A DNA stretch of 64,000 nucleotides from Parasitella parasitica (taxonomy: Eukaryota; Mucoromycota; Mucoromycetes; Mucorales; Mucoraceae), in NCBI GenBank assembly GCA_025201805.1, contig MU619278.1, forward strand, positions 129,738 through 193,737. The letters run 5' to 3'. The notes beneath the pieces are model-generated. The model was not told where the DNA came from. It did no database searches and saw nothing but the letters and a program-made list of their open reading frames with translations. A program made the position numbers and the translations under genes. Shown piece by piece: positions 49,833-61,695 of this stretch (position 1 is the stretch's first letter; every line of letters starts with the position of its first letter).

Positions 49833-52800
49833 ATGGAAGACCAGTTCCCAGTAAACTCTGGGGATGTCGCACCTCCTTCTCAGGCAACAAACGTGCTTTC
49901 GCATCAACTCAACACAAACAACTTTCAATTTAATACAAATGGCACGAGGAGGAAGCATAAGGAAGCCGTGCGCTCTGCTAGCAAAGTAAGGTAAATTTGG
50001 TCTAGTTGTGTGTTGTAAATACTAATCTTCTTTGCATTTATAGTTGAAACTGGAGCGTATTCTAGGGCTCACTTCAATATCATCCAATATCTTGGCGACA
50101 GCGAATGATCTCATTGCTTATGCAGCAGGCGCTGTTGTTGTTGTTTACAACCACAAGCGAAACAAACAAGTGGCATTTTTGTATCCACCAGCTGTCATAC
50201 AGCCAGCTGCATCAAACAACAATAGCGGCAATATAAACAGCAGCAACACGAACCAGCCATCAGCAATGCCTCTAATCACCCCTCTTGGAGGCGGAAACAG
50301 TAATAATGGTGAAATATTAACCACTTCTCAGAATATCCCTATTGACGAAAATAAGTCTACGCCTGCTGGCAATCGTGCGAAACCCATCAGCTGCTTGGCA
50401 TTATCACCTGATGGAAACTATTTAGCTGCTGGAGAGGTTAGGCGCAACAAAACAACCAAAGACTAGTCACTAACTGTTTTGCTGTTATAGATGGGGCATC
50501 AGCCTAGAATCTTCATTTGGGATGTAAAGGAGAAAAAGCTGCTTCGAGAAATTAGATCGCACAAGTTTGGCGTTCTTTCATTGACATTTTCTCCGAATAT
50601 GAGATACCTGGTTTCAGTTGGATTTCAGGTACATATTTTTGATATGATGTATATAGATGAATTAACTGGCAACCTCTTGTCAATTAGCACGACGGGTATC
50701 TGTATGTTTGGAATTGGAAAAAGGGTACCAAGTTGGCTGGCAACAAAGTAACTAGTAGGGTAAATGCTGTATCATTTTCAAAAGATGGATCTTATTTTGT
50801 CACTGCTGGGCTGAGACATGTAAAATTCTGGTACTTGGATGCTCGAGGTCGCATTCCAAAAAGAGTGAGTAGATTGTATTAAAGGGTGCCTGCTAGCCAC
50901 TGATTTGGGTGTATACGTACATCATAGGGGAACTTGTCGTCAAGAGAAACTCAGGTGCTGGATGGTAGATCAGGAATACTAGGTGTGCTACGAGATGCTA
51001 ATTTTGTCAATGTTGCTTGTGACCAGAGTGGCAATACTGGTTACACCTACTTCATTACAGACACTGGCATTTTGTGCATCTTCAAGGAGGGAAGAGTCAT
51101 TGATAAATGGGTTGATCTTCAGGTAAACAAAAACAGTAGCACTTGATAGGTTTCATGTGTATAAACAATGCCCATTAGGTCAAAAATGCGTTCTCCATTG
51201 CAGTGTCGTCAAATTATGTGATATGTACTTGCTCAGAAGGCGTCATTCGGTAGTGTACCTTTTTTTTATTAAAATGTAATGCACTCCTACTTTTTTCGCG
51301 TATGGCTAACATTTTTTTTTTTTTTGTATACAATAGCCTGTTTGAACCAGTTACACTGAAATATGCGGGGATATTGCCAAAACCTCATCCTTTAGGCACT
51401 GATATTAGTTTGGTGACTTCGCCTGAAATGGTTCGTCCTGCAGATGAGTCCACATCTTATCCCGATGCCATTGCTATGGTCTATGATGAGATTGCGCAGA
51501 GAGTAATATCAGTGTATTCGGACCGTAGTCTGTATGTTTGGGACATTAGGGACTTGACAAAGATTGGAAAGTACAGAAGTTTTATATTTCATAGTGATTG
51601 CGTGTGGGGCGTTGAGGTAAGTGTATTATAATACAGCGAAGAATCAGCATTTGTCAATCCTCTCCTTTTTTTTTTTTCTTTTTTTTTCTAGCCCTGTCCA
51701 ACTGTTGAGCGTGTGGATAATGCAATCCCATTGAATTCGTTTGCCACTTTCTCGGCTGATGGTACAATTCGTATTTGGAATTTAGACAACCCCATTCACT
51801 CCTCCTCATCATCACCATTATCACCACAGCAACAACTGAGCCGTGCAATGTCTCCCAGCAGTAGCACAGCTGTTGGCGCACATCGACGAAACATTTACTC
51901 GCGCGAACTTGTAAAGATGATATATGCTGATCCTGATGCTGCTGAGTTCTCAAAAGTCAAAGGGGACATGGACTTTGGGGAAGATCAATGCCCTGATTTT
52001 GGAATTCGATCTCTGAAAATGAGCGCTGATGGGCAAATAATGGCTAGCGGCGATCGCAATGGCAACATGAGGGTGCATGATATGAATTCTTGGAAGATGT
52101 TGACGTACCAAGAAGCCCACGACTCTGAAATTTTATCCATTGACCTAACGACTCCAAAAGACAAAGGTATGCATTTGTGGCTTTTATTACAAATTGTGGT
52201 ATTCATCTTACCCTTGTTTGATTAGATGCACCAAGCTTGATTGCAACAGCGAGCAGAGATCGACTTCTCCATATTTTTGATGTCAAGTCTAATTTTCAGC
52301 TCGTCCAAAGTTTAGACGATCACTCATCATCCATTACTGCAGTTAAATTCTCTGAAGATTCGAACCGATTGATCAGCTGTGGCGCAGATAAAGGAATCAT
52401 TTTTCGACATCGCACTCATCCTGTCACTCCATTTCACGATGCAGTGCCTCGACCCTACTCCTCCTATCATAATTATTCGGGGAGAAGCACAGTATTTGAT
52501 ATGGCACTCGATTTGAATGACCGCTACATAGCAACGGTAACAGGAGAACGCAAACTGTATGTGCTGAGTGTCGAATCCGGTAAGCCTTTCCGTATTTGCA
52601 AACCAGAGACGTCAGACGAAACGGGGAAAGTGTCAGAAAACTCAGGTGGCAGCTTGATCAACATTGATTTGGATCCATTTTCTGGCACATATGCTGTGAC
52701 AAGCGGCTCGGATCGATGCATTCGATTGTTTGATCTTACAAGCAGTAGTTGCATCGAGAAAGTGTCCGCTCACTCTGAAATGATCACCGCTGTCAAATTC

Positions 52801-55035
52801 ATCCGAACCAATACTGAAGAAGATGGTCTGCGAGTAGTGAGCACATGCTCAGATGGCACTGTGTTTGTATGGAAAGTCAGTCAAGAGATCATAGCAAAAA
52901 TGTGTGCAAGAGCAACCGAAAGAGATTCAAGAATGGGCCAAAAACTTAAAGTAGCAGTTGAAGAAGACAATGGCAATAGACGCACGAGAAAAGGATCCAC
53001 GGCCGCAGCGGTGCGTCCTACAGCTAGTATATCACAAATGATACGCCAAGGAGAACGGAAAACTTTTTCCACAATGTCGCCTACAGAGCAAAAATACGAT
53101 GATTTATACAAAAAGATTGCTATTTCGTCAGGGAGACGAAGCAATCGAGATAGCCAGGTAGCAGCTAATAATAATATACCCATCAATACCGTCAACACAA
53201 ACAATAATATGCATTTTCAACCACACCAACCACAAATTAATGACACAGCGACAGTTCCAACTGCCCATACTAATCGAATCAGCCATCCAAGTAATAACAG
53301 AGCCTTTTTTAGCCGCAGAGATAAAGATGCTAACAATGGTAGAAAGTCGCCACCTGATCGGATTGGAGGAAAATTAGATAGGCTCTACAACGGTCTCCCT
53401 ACCAGTGGAAATAGCGGCAGAGACAAGGCATTGAATCAAGCTGCCTCACCAGCAGGCCTGGCTCAGTACCGTCAGCAGCAGACACCCCCCTCTCCGTCTA
53501 GAATGAACCAAGTGCTGCGAAGAGCCATGTCAAGAGACGCGCTGAAAAAAGACCAGGAAGCAAGGAAATCATTTACTGCATTCAGTCCACAAAAGCAGAA
53601 TCAGGAACGTGAAACACCTGTATCACCCGCCATACATAGAAGGAGCAGCCAGCCTGTGTTCTCGACTAATCATGCAGTAGCAAGCAAAAGACTTGGTGAT
53701 CAACATTTGAACATAGATACTGAAGCTTGTACATCTATCGCTGAAGGTAAGTCGTGGCGGCACACTGTGCACAGCTGTCACAAAGGTACTCATGCTTATA
53801 TTAAAGATGGATCAGACAATGATGCTGATGATGTGGATGATTCAAATCGGGATCAGGACGAAAACGAGGAGGAGGACGAAGACGATTATGATGAAGAGGA
53901 AGAAGAGGAAGAGGAAGAGGAGATTATATTTACTCCTGAACAAGACAAAACCAGCAAGCCGTTTGAAGTTTCATTGCACCATGCACCCTCCGCCGATGAT
54001 GATACTGGAGAAGATGAAGAGGATGGCAGAACCACTCCTGTTTCAGATAATGAAACGCAAATCAAGGTAGACGAAGAGGATGATGGCTCAAGTGAAGACA
54101 ATGTGGATGATGCAATTAACCGCGATATTGTTGCCCGTGAACCGCCCCGTGTTTCAACCTCTTTAAGCCGAACTTCGAGTTCTGTGAAGGGTAATCGTCG
54201 TCGTAGTGCTTTATTTGACACTTCTACTGGACGTACATCTTGTGACCTTATACCGCCTTCTTCACCTCCTGACGAGCAAGACAACACTGGTTCCATGAAC
54301 GGAACCGCCACCTCTAATACTGCATTTAAGGAAATACAAAAAAAGCTCCAAAAAGCAGCCAAAAGACAGAGTATCACTGCTCGCTTCTTGTCTTCATTGA
54401 CAAAGTCAGATGGATCGCCAGCGTCGTCTTCACCCTCGAGGCCATCACTGGATCATATCATGAGCTCATTTCAAGATATGGCCAATAATGCTAAACCCGA
54501 AGTAATAGCGACAGCTCTTTCTCTTCCTCCTACCTCTTTAATGCGCACTAGTTGGACAGATCCACAATCATCAAAAATTCCAGTTGAAAAATTAACAATC
54601 GATGTTGCTCCTCCAATTCCATATATTGAAAACAAGGAGCCTCTGGTGGCTGTTGTTGCACAGGATGTTTCAATGAAAGAAGCGACCTTTAAATTAACTA
54701 CACCCATAATACCACCACGACAAGATGATTCCACCGTAGAAAATGCACTGGCCGATATAGATGGTGTTTCCACACTTCTGGATAGCGTATTAGAAGTGTA
54801 TTCATCCAAATTGAAATCGCCAAATGGCTGCAGCGAAAAAGCGATTACTACTATAGAAGATAAACTGAATCAGGTCGCACACAGGATTTTGAAAGCTCTG
54901 CAGCAGAAAGGACCCAATCCGGCAATGAACCAAGTTTCCAATACGACCCCACTAACAACACCCGAAATAACGGACTTACTGGAAAAGTATTCTACCATGC
55001 TGCTCAGCATGGTCGAAAGCAAATTAAATAACTAG
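49833..55035 (+). CDS. WDR62/MABP1 (MAPKBP1)-like WD40 scaffold protein
   Basis: Nine exons (49833-49985, 50044-50436, 50491-50628, 50688-50864, 50928-51122, 51179-51249, 51337-51616, 51692-52166, 52226-55035) join in phase to 1563 aa. The first ~850 residues form two WD40 propellers. Diagnostic stretches of the WDR62/MAPKBP1 family are [61 protein letters not shown] and [10 protein letters not shown]. Between the blades lies an Asn/Ser-rich insert. The C-terminal half is low-complexity with an extreme Asp/Glu run (about residues 1165-1195), Ser-rich blocks and a final helical, possibly dimerising segment. Animal relatives are JNK-pathway and spindle-pole scaffolds; the fungal role is unknown. 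Confidence 0.92.
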
Positions 55036-55304
55036 TCAATTACAGATTAGTGTATAAATGTACAGATTTTGGCTTGATTTGCATTCGAATAAAATTGTTG
55101 TACGATGCTCGTTTGAAGTAGAATGGTACACATATTTTACTGATTAACCTTCAAATAAAGTCGAAAAGTTCGATATACCTTGGGAAATATGGATCCAGGA
55201 ATTTCGTGATATATATTGGGCTGACGTCTGTTTTTTCAACAAAGTTAGTAAAATAATCTTCAATAGAACGCTCTTTTATCACTAATCCAAAAATACAACT
55301 GATC

Positions 55305-55526
55305 ATGACTTTAACAGATATTACCAACAACTATTTTACAGTTCGTAAACAACTTGGCAATTATGCCTGTGGGCTTATTATCGGCAGATATCAAGCTAAA
55401 CAAAAGATCACTCAAATTTCACATGAAATGTGCTTACCAAAGTCAATTATTACTGATTGTGTCGATCGCCACAATAAAACAAGAAGTGTAGTAATCCAAA
55501 AACGTAGGGGGAGTTTTTACCTCTGA
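55305..55526 (+). pseudogene. Transposase-like helix-turn-helix fragment
   Basis: An open frame of 73 codons reads like the N-terminal HTH of Tc1/IS630-type transposases: GLIIGRYQAKQKITQISHEM, then PKSIITDCVDRHNKTRSV and a basic KRRG. No catalytic domain follows; the next sequence is a different family. Probably a stranded fragment of an old element. Confidence 0.35.
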
Positions 55527-55541
55527 AGTTGTTTCACCAAG

Positions 55542-56283
55542 TCAGATGTTTTATACACATTACCTAATTTTAAAAAATTCAAATTGTCTGCCGTGTGTCG
55601 TTGTAGAAGTTCAGTACACTGGCAATATGTCCTTTTATCGTCCATTGATCGATTATGGTTTATCGGTAACGAAACGATATTCGGTATCTCCAGTTGTACT
55701 TGCCATTATCATTGCCAATACCACGACAGAATTGTCTGATCTTGCCGTCTACCTTGCCATGGTTGGGCAAAATCTTGCTACTTGCTTAATTCTTCATCGA
55801 TTTCTGATCATTTGCAGTTCACTTCTCTTAATCCACTCGTCGCTCTGGAATATTTCCTTATCCAGCAAAAGCCATCACTACAATTTGTTGATCGAAATTG
55901 ACGACAAAACGATCCAATTACTCTATACCATTGCGCAACAAATTTTTGTTGATGGATTGAAGCAAATTGAATCAATGATCATGGCAAAAGATCTGGACGA
56001 AATCCGCGATCAATGTACACGGGCAAAATCGTATTTGCTTGAAGATGTTTTAGATGAAAGCTCAAAAAAACGTACTGTAGACTGTTTAGATAAAGTGTTA
56101 GTAAGGGTTGACGAGCCACGAAAGAAGCAAACAGGATATGTACTGTGAAATAATACCAATAATCTGGTAATCAAATATTGGCAATTGGTTGACAAGCACT
56201 ATGAAGACCATGGCCCATTAAATTGGGAAACCATCTTTACGCTTGGTAAAGCAAAAGAGCTTTCTGGTAGTTATTCAAAATAG
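55542..56283 (+). pseudogene. Broken PD-(D/E)XK nuclease-like family member (copy 1)
   Basis: The frame resembles the gene at 60607: SDVLY (one frame) is followed, after a one-frame shift near the A-run at 55570-55590, by LPCVVVEVQYTGNMSFYRPLIDYGLSV. In the intact arrangement the aspartate and the E-x-Q would form a PD-(D/E)XK-like active site, as in Rpn/transposase-associated nuclease families. A TGA at 56146-56148 then breaks the frame, which continues in phase with NNTNNLVIKYWQL to a stop at 56281-56283. So at least one frameshift and one nonsense change are present. The N-terminal part is missing or replaced. Function is inferred from motif only. Confidence 0.55.
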
Positions 56284-57639
56284 ACCAGTGTCAAATCAGC
56301 ATAAGGTATCTTAACTTCGATTACTTTTTAAATACTGCTTTCGCATCGTTTACTTGACAATGACATTTATTTTTTTTCGTTCCTGATATTTTAATTTTCT
56401 CAAAAGTGAAAAAATTTGCCGTCCTCATTGTAACATCTTTTAATATCTTTATGTTTGATAGAGAAATCTAACGTGCCGATATTTTTCGGTAAATATTCAG
56501 CATTTGGAAAACAAAGCTCTGGAATCTAAAAGTATATTTTTAAATCTTATTCACCCAAAAAAGTAATACGAAAAACCAGTGGTGAATTGATCTATTGCTA
56601 CTAGAAAGCCAAAGAGCCCCCTTAATCTGACTCCAAAGACTATTATACCTTTTGCAAATGCAATCGAAATGAATTTATAAAAACCCGCCCATTCAAAGAA
56701 ATCAAATCGCTCATATTTCAGGAGAATGATTCGTGCTTAGGACGTGTATTCCAATTGCAGCTCCTCAACGATATAGACACTTTACTCAAGAAATAGACAT
56801 AGGGAGCCGAGAAATACAAAAAGCTTTGTAGTTTACATTATTGTCCGTTTTCATTTTAGACGAATGTTGTGCTACATCCAGAAAACAAAAAAGAAAATGA
56901 TGTACCCCTTCTTTTTCCATGCGAGTCAATTGATTATGCATCTTGCATTGCCTTTTTTCCATATTACCATTATTCAACATGTACCCAAACAGAATCCCTA
57001 CTTTTTGCTACTTGTAGTGGAAAGCGTGATTTTCATCATATCTCTTAACCTTGATACATGGTATAATGATGCGAATCAAAAGACTGTTTAAAACACAACA
57101 GTTTAAATTAGTCAGGATCATTATTGTAGATACATGTTGGCCTGGGTATATATTTTAGGTGCATATATTGCAATTAGGCTTGTGATTCGTGTGTAGAGTA
57201 CTGTTATAGGCTAATAATATGCGTATTTTAGCGGGAAACAAAGCCTAAACAAAGGAGGCCATAGGTAACTTTATATGAATGGTGGCCACATGTGATTGTA
57301 GGGTGTTTCTTCTTAATACAATGTACGTCATTTCATACAGAAAAAAAAACGGATTTTGCATAACAAATATACGGCTCTATAGAAGTGATGAGAAATCACA
57401 TTATCATTATATGACATGAATTCGTTGTCTCTATAATATAACCGTTAGTTTGGCCTTTGCACTCCTGAATTCTTCATATTCTTTCCAACTCATTTAATAG
57501 AAAAGAAATTCGACAAGAACATTGCTAAATTAGGTACATGACTTCTGTAACTCATACTAAAGTAAATACCAGCATGTTGCACTAAATTTCAAGCCTCCCC
57601 ACTTTCTTTTTGGCATGTTAAACATCACATTTCTGTGGT
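56284..57639. other. Intergenic, repeat-side region
   Basis: AT-rich, with short frames only (for example 56864-57091, hydrophobic but unrecognised). No gene is supported. Confidence 0.5.
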
Positions 57640-57648
57640 ATATATAAT
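57640..57648 (+). promoter_or_regulatory. Candidate TATA box of the secreted cysteine-rich gene
   Basis: ATATATAAT lies about 80 bp before the start codon, followed by a strongly pyrimidine-rich leader. Confidence 0.45.
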
Positions 57649-57726
57649 GAGCTTTCAATACCTTCAAATTTCTTTCTTTTTCCTCATCTGTAACATATTA
57701 TCTATCCACCCATTCATTTACAAATC

Positions 57727-58138
57727 ATGAAGTTCAGCGTATTGTCATCCTTCATCTTCTTGCTCATTAGCGCAGCCTTCTTTATCCAGTCTTCAAATGC
57801 ATTATCACAACCATCAGAGTTAACTGCACTCCATAATAACCCCCGTAGAAACGTGGCTAGGTATGGGTCATCTATAGCTATTCAATGATTTGTTTCACTA
57901 ATGCTTGTCATTAAACAGTTATTTAGCAAAGAGAAAAACATCCAGCAAGCCCAAGAGTTGCGATGGAGAATGTCCTTTAAAGCTTCCCTCATGTCCAAAA
58001 GACTGTCCTCAAACCTGTGGCTATAAAGGTGAGTTAAATCTACAGACATTTAAGCGACTCTATTTTGACAGTTATATAATAGTAAAAAACGATGGATGCT
58101 GTGTGATACTCACTAGCCCATTTTGCCCTGATACATAA
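57727..58138 (+). CDS. Small secreted cysteine-rich protein
   Basis: Three exons (57727-57860, 57919-58028, 58083-58138) give 99 aa. Residues 1-26 form a clear signal peptide (MKFSVLSSFIFLLIS, then NALS). A proregion-like stretch ends in a dibasic LAKR site suited to Kex2 cleavage. The predicted mature part carries eight cysteines (SCDGECP, SCPKDCPQTC, DGCC, FCPD), enough for four disulfides. The intron 2 of 54 bp is also open in frame, so a retained form would be 18 residues longer. The layout fits a processed secreted peptide, defence protein or effector; no known family is recognised. Confidence 0.7.
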
Positions 58139-58197
58139 GCTACTGTACACTATTCCCAAGAAAAAAAAATACTGTAATAAAAATCAAATAAACTTTA

Positions 58198-58792
58198 TTA
58201 GTTACATCTTTCATCTTGCAGCATATCTTTTAACATGTCCACTTTTTGCATTATTACTAGGGGCAAATGTTTTGAAACATTACATGTCCACAAAGCAAAA
58301 GAGCTGATTGCTAAAATTATACCTAGTATTGTACCCACTGTCACCTGAGCTTTCGTATGGTGCTGTAGATGCACACGAGACCAAACAACAGAAAAACAGA
58401 AACAATAAAAGGCGATCAGCAGCAAATATTTGTATGGAATTGTTGGTGAAACGAGCACCACGCAAGTTAAATAGCTCGTAAAAAAGCTAATCGCTGTGGA
58501 ATGGGATGACGGCATTCCGTAGCTCTCTTTGACATGCTTCATGCCGCCAACAGGCACTGGACGAGGTTGTTTTATTACATTCTTCAGTGCCTTTGCAACG
58601 AGGGTCGATGCTATGGCACTGACAGTAAAATACACCATATGCATTGAGCGCAAGTACACAAGCGCAAGAAAGGTGCATGTAATGACAATTTCACGAGTCT
58701 ACATGAATATAGAGCATTAGTTGTGTTGAAGAATAATGAAAATTTCTATTTACAAGAGCTAATAATTTCAATATGAAGGTACTGCTTGTCAT
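58198..58792 (-). CDS. PAP2-family membrane phosphatase, dolichyldiphosphatase-like (5' end uncertain)
   Basis: Two visible exons (58754-58792 and 58198-58698, complement) give at least 179 aa. The PAP2 phosphatase motifs are complete: KNVIKQPRP, YGMPSSHS and SRVHLQHHTKAQ, embedded in membrane helices. The order and spacing resemble Cwh8/Cax4-type dolichyl pyrophosphate phosphatases that recycle the lipid carrier for N-glycosylation at the ER. The frame stays open upstream of the first ATG (LTTVYIRHGK), which itself resembles family sequence, and the assembly gap at 58839-58848 lies just beyond. So a first exon is probably hidden in the gap. Confidence 0.78.
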
Positions 58793-58838
58793 TTTGCCAT
58801 GTCGTATATAAACAGTTGTCAAAAAACGCGATTTTAGG

Positions 58839-58848
58839 NNNNNNNNNN
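58839..58848. other. Assembly gap (ten N) with poly-A at 58849-58869
   Basis: Ten unknown bases beside a 21-base A run. It probably interrupts the 5' end of the PAP2 phosphatase gene. Confidence 0.95.
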
Positions 58849-59603
58849 AAAAAAAAAAAAAAAAAAAAAGGCAAGTACCAGAAAGGAATGCCAATTATAT
58901 GCTGTACATCTCATGCATCAAACAGAACAAGACATTGTGGATTACAGGTTTGACAGGCATTTAGACGTGAATAGTCTTTGCAAAGAATACGTGTCCTAAT
59001 GCCTGCTGAAACATGATTATTAGCACAAATGGTAGTTAACTTGCCTATATTACAAGACCCCGGCCGCCCCAGTGCTAATAGGTTTTTCATTGTTATACAT
59101 ACATATATTTGTACATCAGCACTTTGCCACATTCATTGCTTATCACCGAAAGTGATTTTGACTCAACACTCATTCAAAATCTCCCCTATAAAATGGGTTT
59201 ATACTGTTAAATGGGATATACGGCCTAATCTTGCAAATCCACAATGATGAACTGTGAACATTGGAAAACATAAAAACCATGATATACGCATGCATATGTT
59301 AAACAGGTATGGGATACTGGATCCCGCGTGCCATCTATAATACCACCACACGGATTCGTTCCTTTTCTCTGATATGTACAGCATTTACCAACATAATCTG
59401 TGCAATCAGGACTGTTTGGTTGTACACGATGATAATGACAGCTCTTTGCTCTCGGAAAAAAATTAATGGGTCCAAAGGTTCTCGATTGGCAGGTTATCAT
59501 CTTTGATTTCTTCACCATTGACGATATCCTCGGCAAGGCCCTCTCATATTTTATCAAAAAATAAAATCGGCGAGGATGAGGTTTTAAAACTCACTGAATT
59601 TCA

Positions 59604-60162
59604 TACAGTGCCTCCTCCAATTTTCGTTTTCGACCAAACTGATTTCGTTTTGGTCTCTGACCAGATAAAGTCCAATTTTCGCTTTTTTATCGGCCAAAGT
59701 TCGTTTTGGTAAGGCCACTTCTTAAGTTCGTTTTTGTTCGCTTTAAAGCTCGCTTTTACATCACTCAATCTTCATGTTAAATCTCAAGGTTGAAAGTTGT
59801 TGACAGAGTGATTCGCAATGTTGTGAAGAGCTTTTCTGCTAGTACTTTTGCCTGCTTCAGTAAATCTAGTTTTCAAGTCCTCAGTGCCCGTAGACGCCAT
59901 AACAGCAAAAGCTGTCATTGCCCGTGAGATCAGAAAGTCTCTGAAGCCCAAGAAGATCAAGATTGCTGGAGACCGAAAGAGAAAGTACCCTGTTGGTAAA
60001 AAGATGCCTAAAGGAGCTGTTACTGGGCATTATATAAAATTCATAGCTAAAACACTAGATGAACTGGACAAGTTTCCTGAAATGAAAGGTTTGGACATTG
60101 CCATGGATTACACCTATTCATGCCTCGCAAGATATGACAATGATCGAGGCAAGAGGCTATAA
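59604..60162 (+). pseudogene. Decayed Tc1/IS630-like (DDE_3) transposon fragment
   Basis: The open frame 59848-60162 reads KRKYPVGKKMPKGAVTGHYIK and FIAKTLDELDKFPEMKG, then IAMDYT where active enzymes have a MDN catalytic block. The rest of the catalytic domain is missing. TA-CAGTGC at 59604-59611 may be the left terminus of this element. No matching right end was found. Confidence 0.55.
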
Positions 60163-60606
60163 GGTCTTATATCTTCCTCTTTAAGACACTGAGGACTTGA
60201 AATAAAATAACAGAAGTAACGAAGCGAAAAAAAATGATCTTTGGGGCTATATGGTTCTTCAACCCAAATATTGTATATTTTTACTATGTATAATAACATA
60301 TAGAAAGCATGATTATCAAGGAGTTGAACTACAGAGTATGTCGATGAAAAGCCATTTTGAGTGTGGAAAAGGAATTGTATCTGTCGAAAAGATTTTTTTT
60401 TTCAATTCCCTTAGTAGCAGGAATCCTATTTCATCTTCCCTGGGGTTTTCTTTATATAAGCCTGTACGAATATAAGATCCTCTGATTCTGTAGTTGCAAT
60501 TGCCAACTTTTCTTTCTCTATGCAACGTCGTTTAAAATGATCAGCAAAGCTGATGCCATTCTGTGCATATTTCATGATACGCTTTCTTTAGGCTTTGTCA
60601 TCAGAT

Positions 60607-61353
60607 TCATTGTTTTTGGACTCTCTTCTTCACTTGAGATGTGATTGCATTGCAGAAGGATTCTATCTGGGTGTCCTGAATGACGTTGTTATCAAACTTC
60701 TCATTGAATAGTTCGCTTGCTATATTATAAATCTTTTGTAAAGCAGGATCCATATATTCGTCTAAAAAAACAATATGCTTCTGTTGCTGTGTTGAGAAAT
60801 GAATCAATGCAATCATTTCTGGCATAGGTACTTCTGTTCGTGGCGCAATGGAATCAGCATTGTATATGTATACTTTTTTTGCCCAAAGTGAACTACGTAG
60901 TGAATAGTATGGTTCATTCTCTTGTTTGATAAAACCCTCCTCGCGAAAACGTTTGCTTGAAAACCCATTAATATTGACGATCACAAAAAGTGGAAGAGTC
61001 TTTTTGTTGCCAAATATATTTAATGAATATCTCATCAAACGTGTTATAAACTCCTGAATAACCTTGTTCTGAATCTCCACTATGATAAATGGAAGATTCT
61101 TTTTGTTGTCTTTAGGATAGTATACTATATCAGATCGTGTGTTGTCATTGTGCTCTGTAGGTCCAATATAATACGCCAGAGTGCAAATACTATCACCCAC
61201 AACTGAGCTGATTAGAATATCTTCTACTTTTTCTGTGCGAAACAATGCCTTGCTGCAAGAATCAGTTCCAGGTTTAACCGGTAAGGACAAATCGTATATG
61301 TTTTCAGCATGAAGGGCACTGTATGACGTATCGTCTTAAGTGGAAGTTGACAT
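60607..61353 (-). pseudogene. PD-(D/E)XK nuclease-like family member (copy 2), stop at codon 6
   Basis: From the ATG at 61351-61353 the frame reads MSTST, then a TAA (61336-61338), then stays open for 242 codons. Seen: RSDIVYYPKDNKKN and LPFIIVEIQNKVIQEF, giving an Asp and an E-x-Q pair spaced as in PD-(D/E)XK nucleases. Then comes a conserved R/Y helix (TRLMRYSLNIFG) and PLFVIVNINGFS. This order resembles Rpn-like and transposase-associated nucleases. The C-terminal part is helical. The one stop is the only defect seen, so the copy may be freshly broken, may be a base-call error, or may start elsewhere (no later ATG before residue ~90). No function is known. Confidence 0.6.
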
Positions 61354-61564
61354 TGTTATTTACAAGTAAAAGGAAAGAGAAATTGAAAAAAAAAAATTAT
61401 ACAACAAGTTATTAAATCCATGTACACAGCCAATTTATTGGTATATAAATCTATGTTATGTGATTGTTTACTTACGCCAACATTGTAGTTGTAACATAAT
61501 CAAGTAAATGAAGGTTTGATAATCACTCCTTGCCTTCCGTTGGTTTAAAATTTCATCAACCATA

Positions 61565-61600
61565 TTTTATTTCGTCAGTTTCCAAACTTGATTTCGTCAA
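61565..61600. repeat. Left terminal inverted repeat of the Tc1/mariner element
   Basis: Thirty-six bases that recur exactly inverted at 62849-62884. The motif contains two TTTCGTCA copies, possible transposase-binding sites. Confidence 0.92.
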
Positions 61601-61695
61601 ATTATGATTTTAATAAATCTCGTTTTTTTCAGTGCACTGGGAAAAGGATTGCATGCTATGGTTGACCCATCCTTGGCAAATTTCAGCAGATACTT

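Noticed and set aside
53886-54377. A serine-rich minus-strand frame ending in a serine run
   Set aside because: It is the complement of the acidic/serine-rich tail of the WDR62-like gene.
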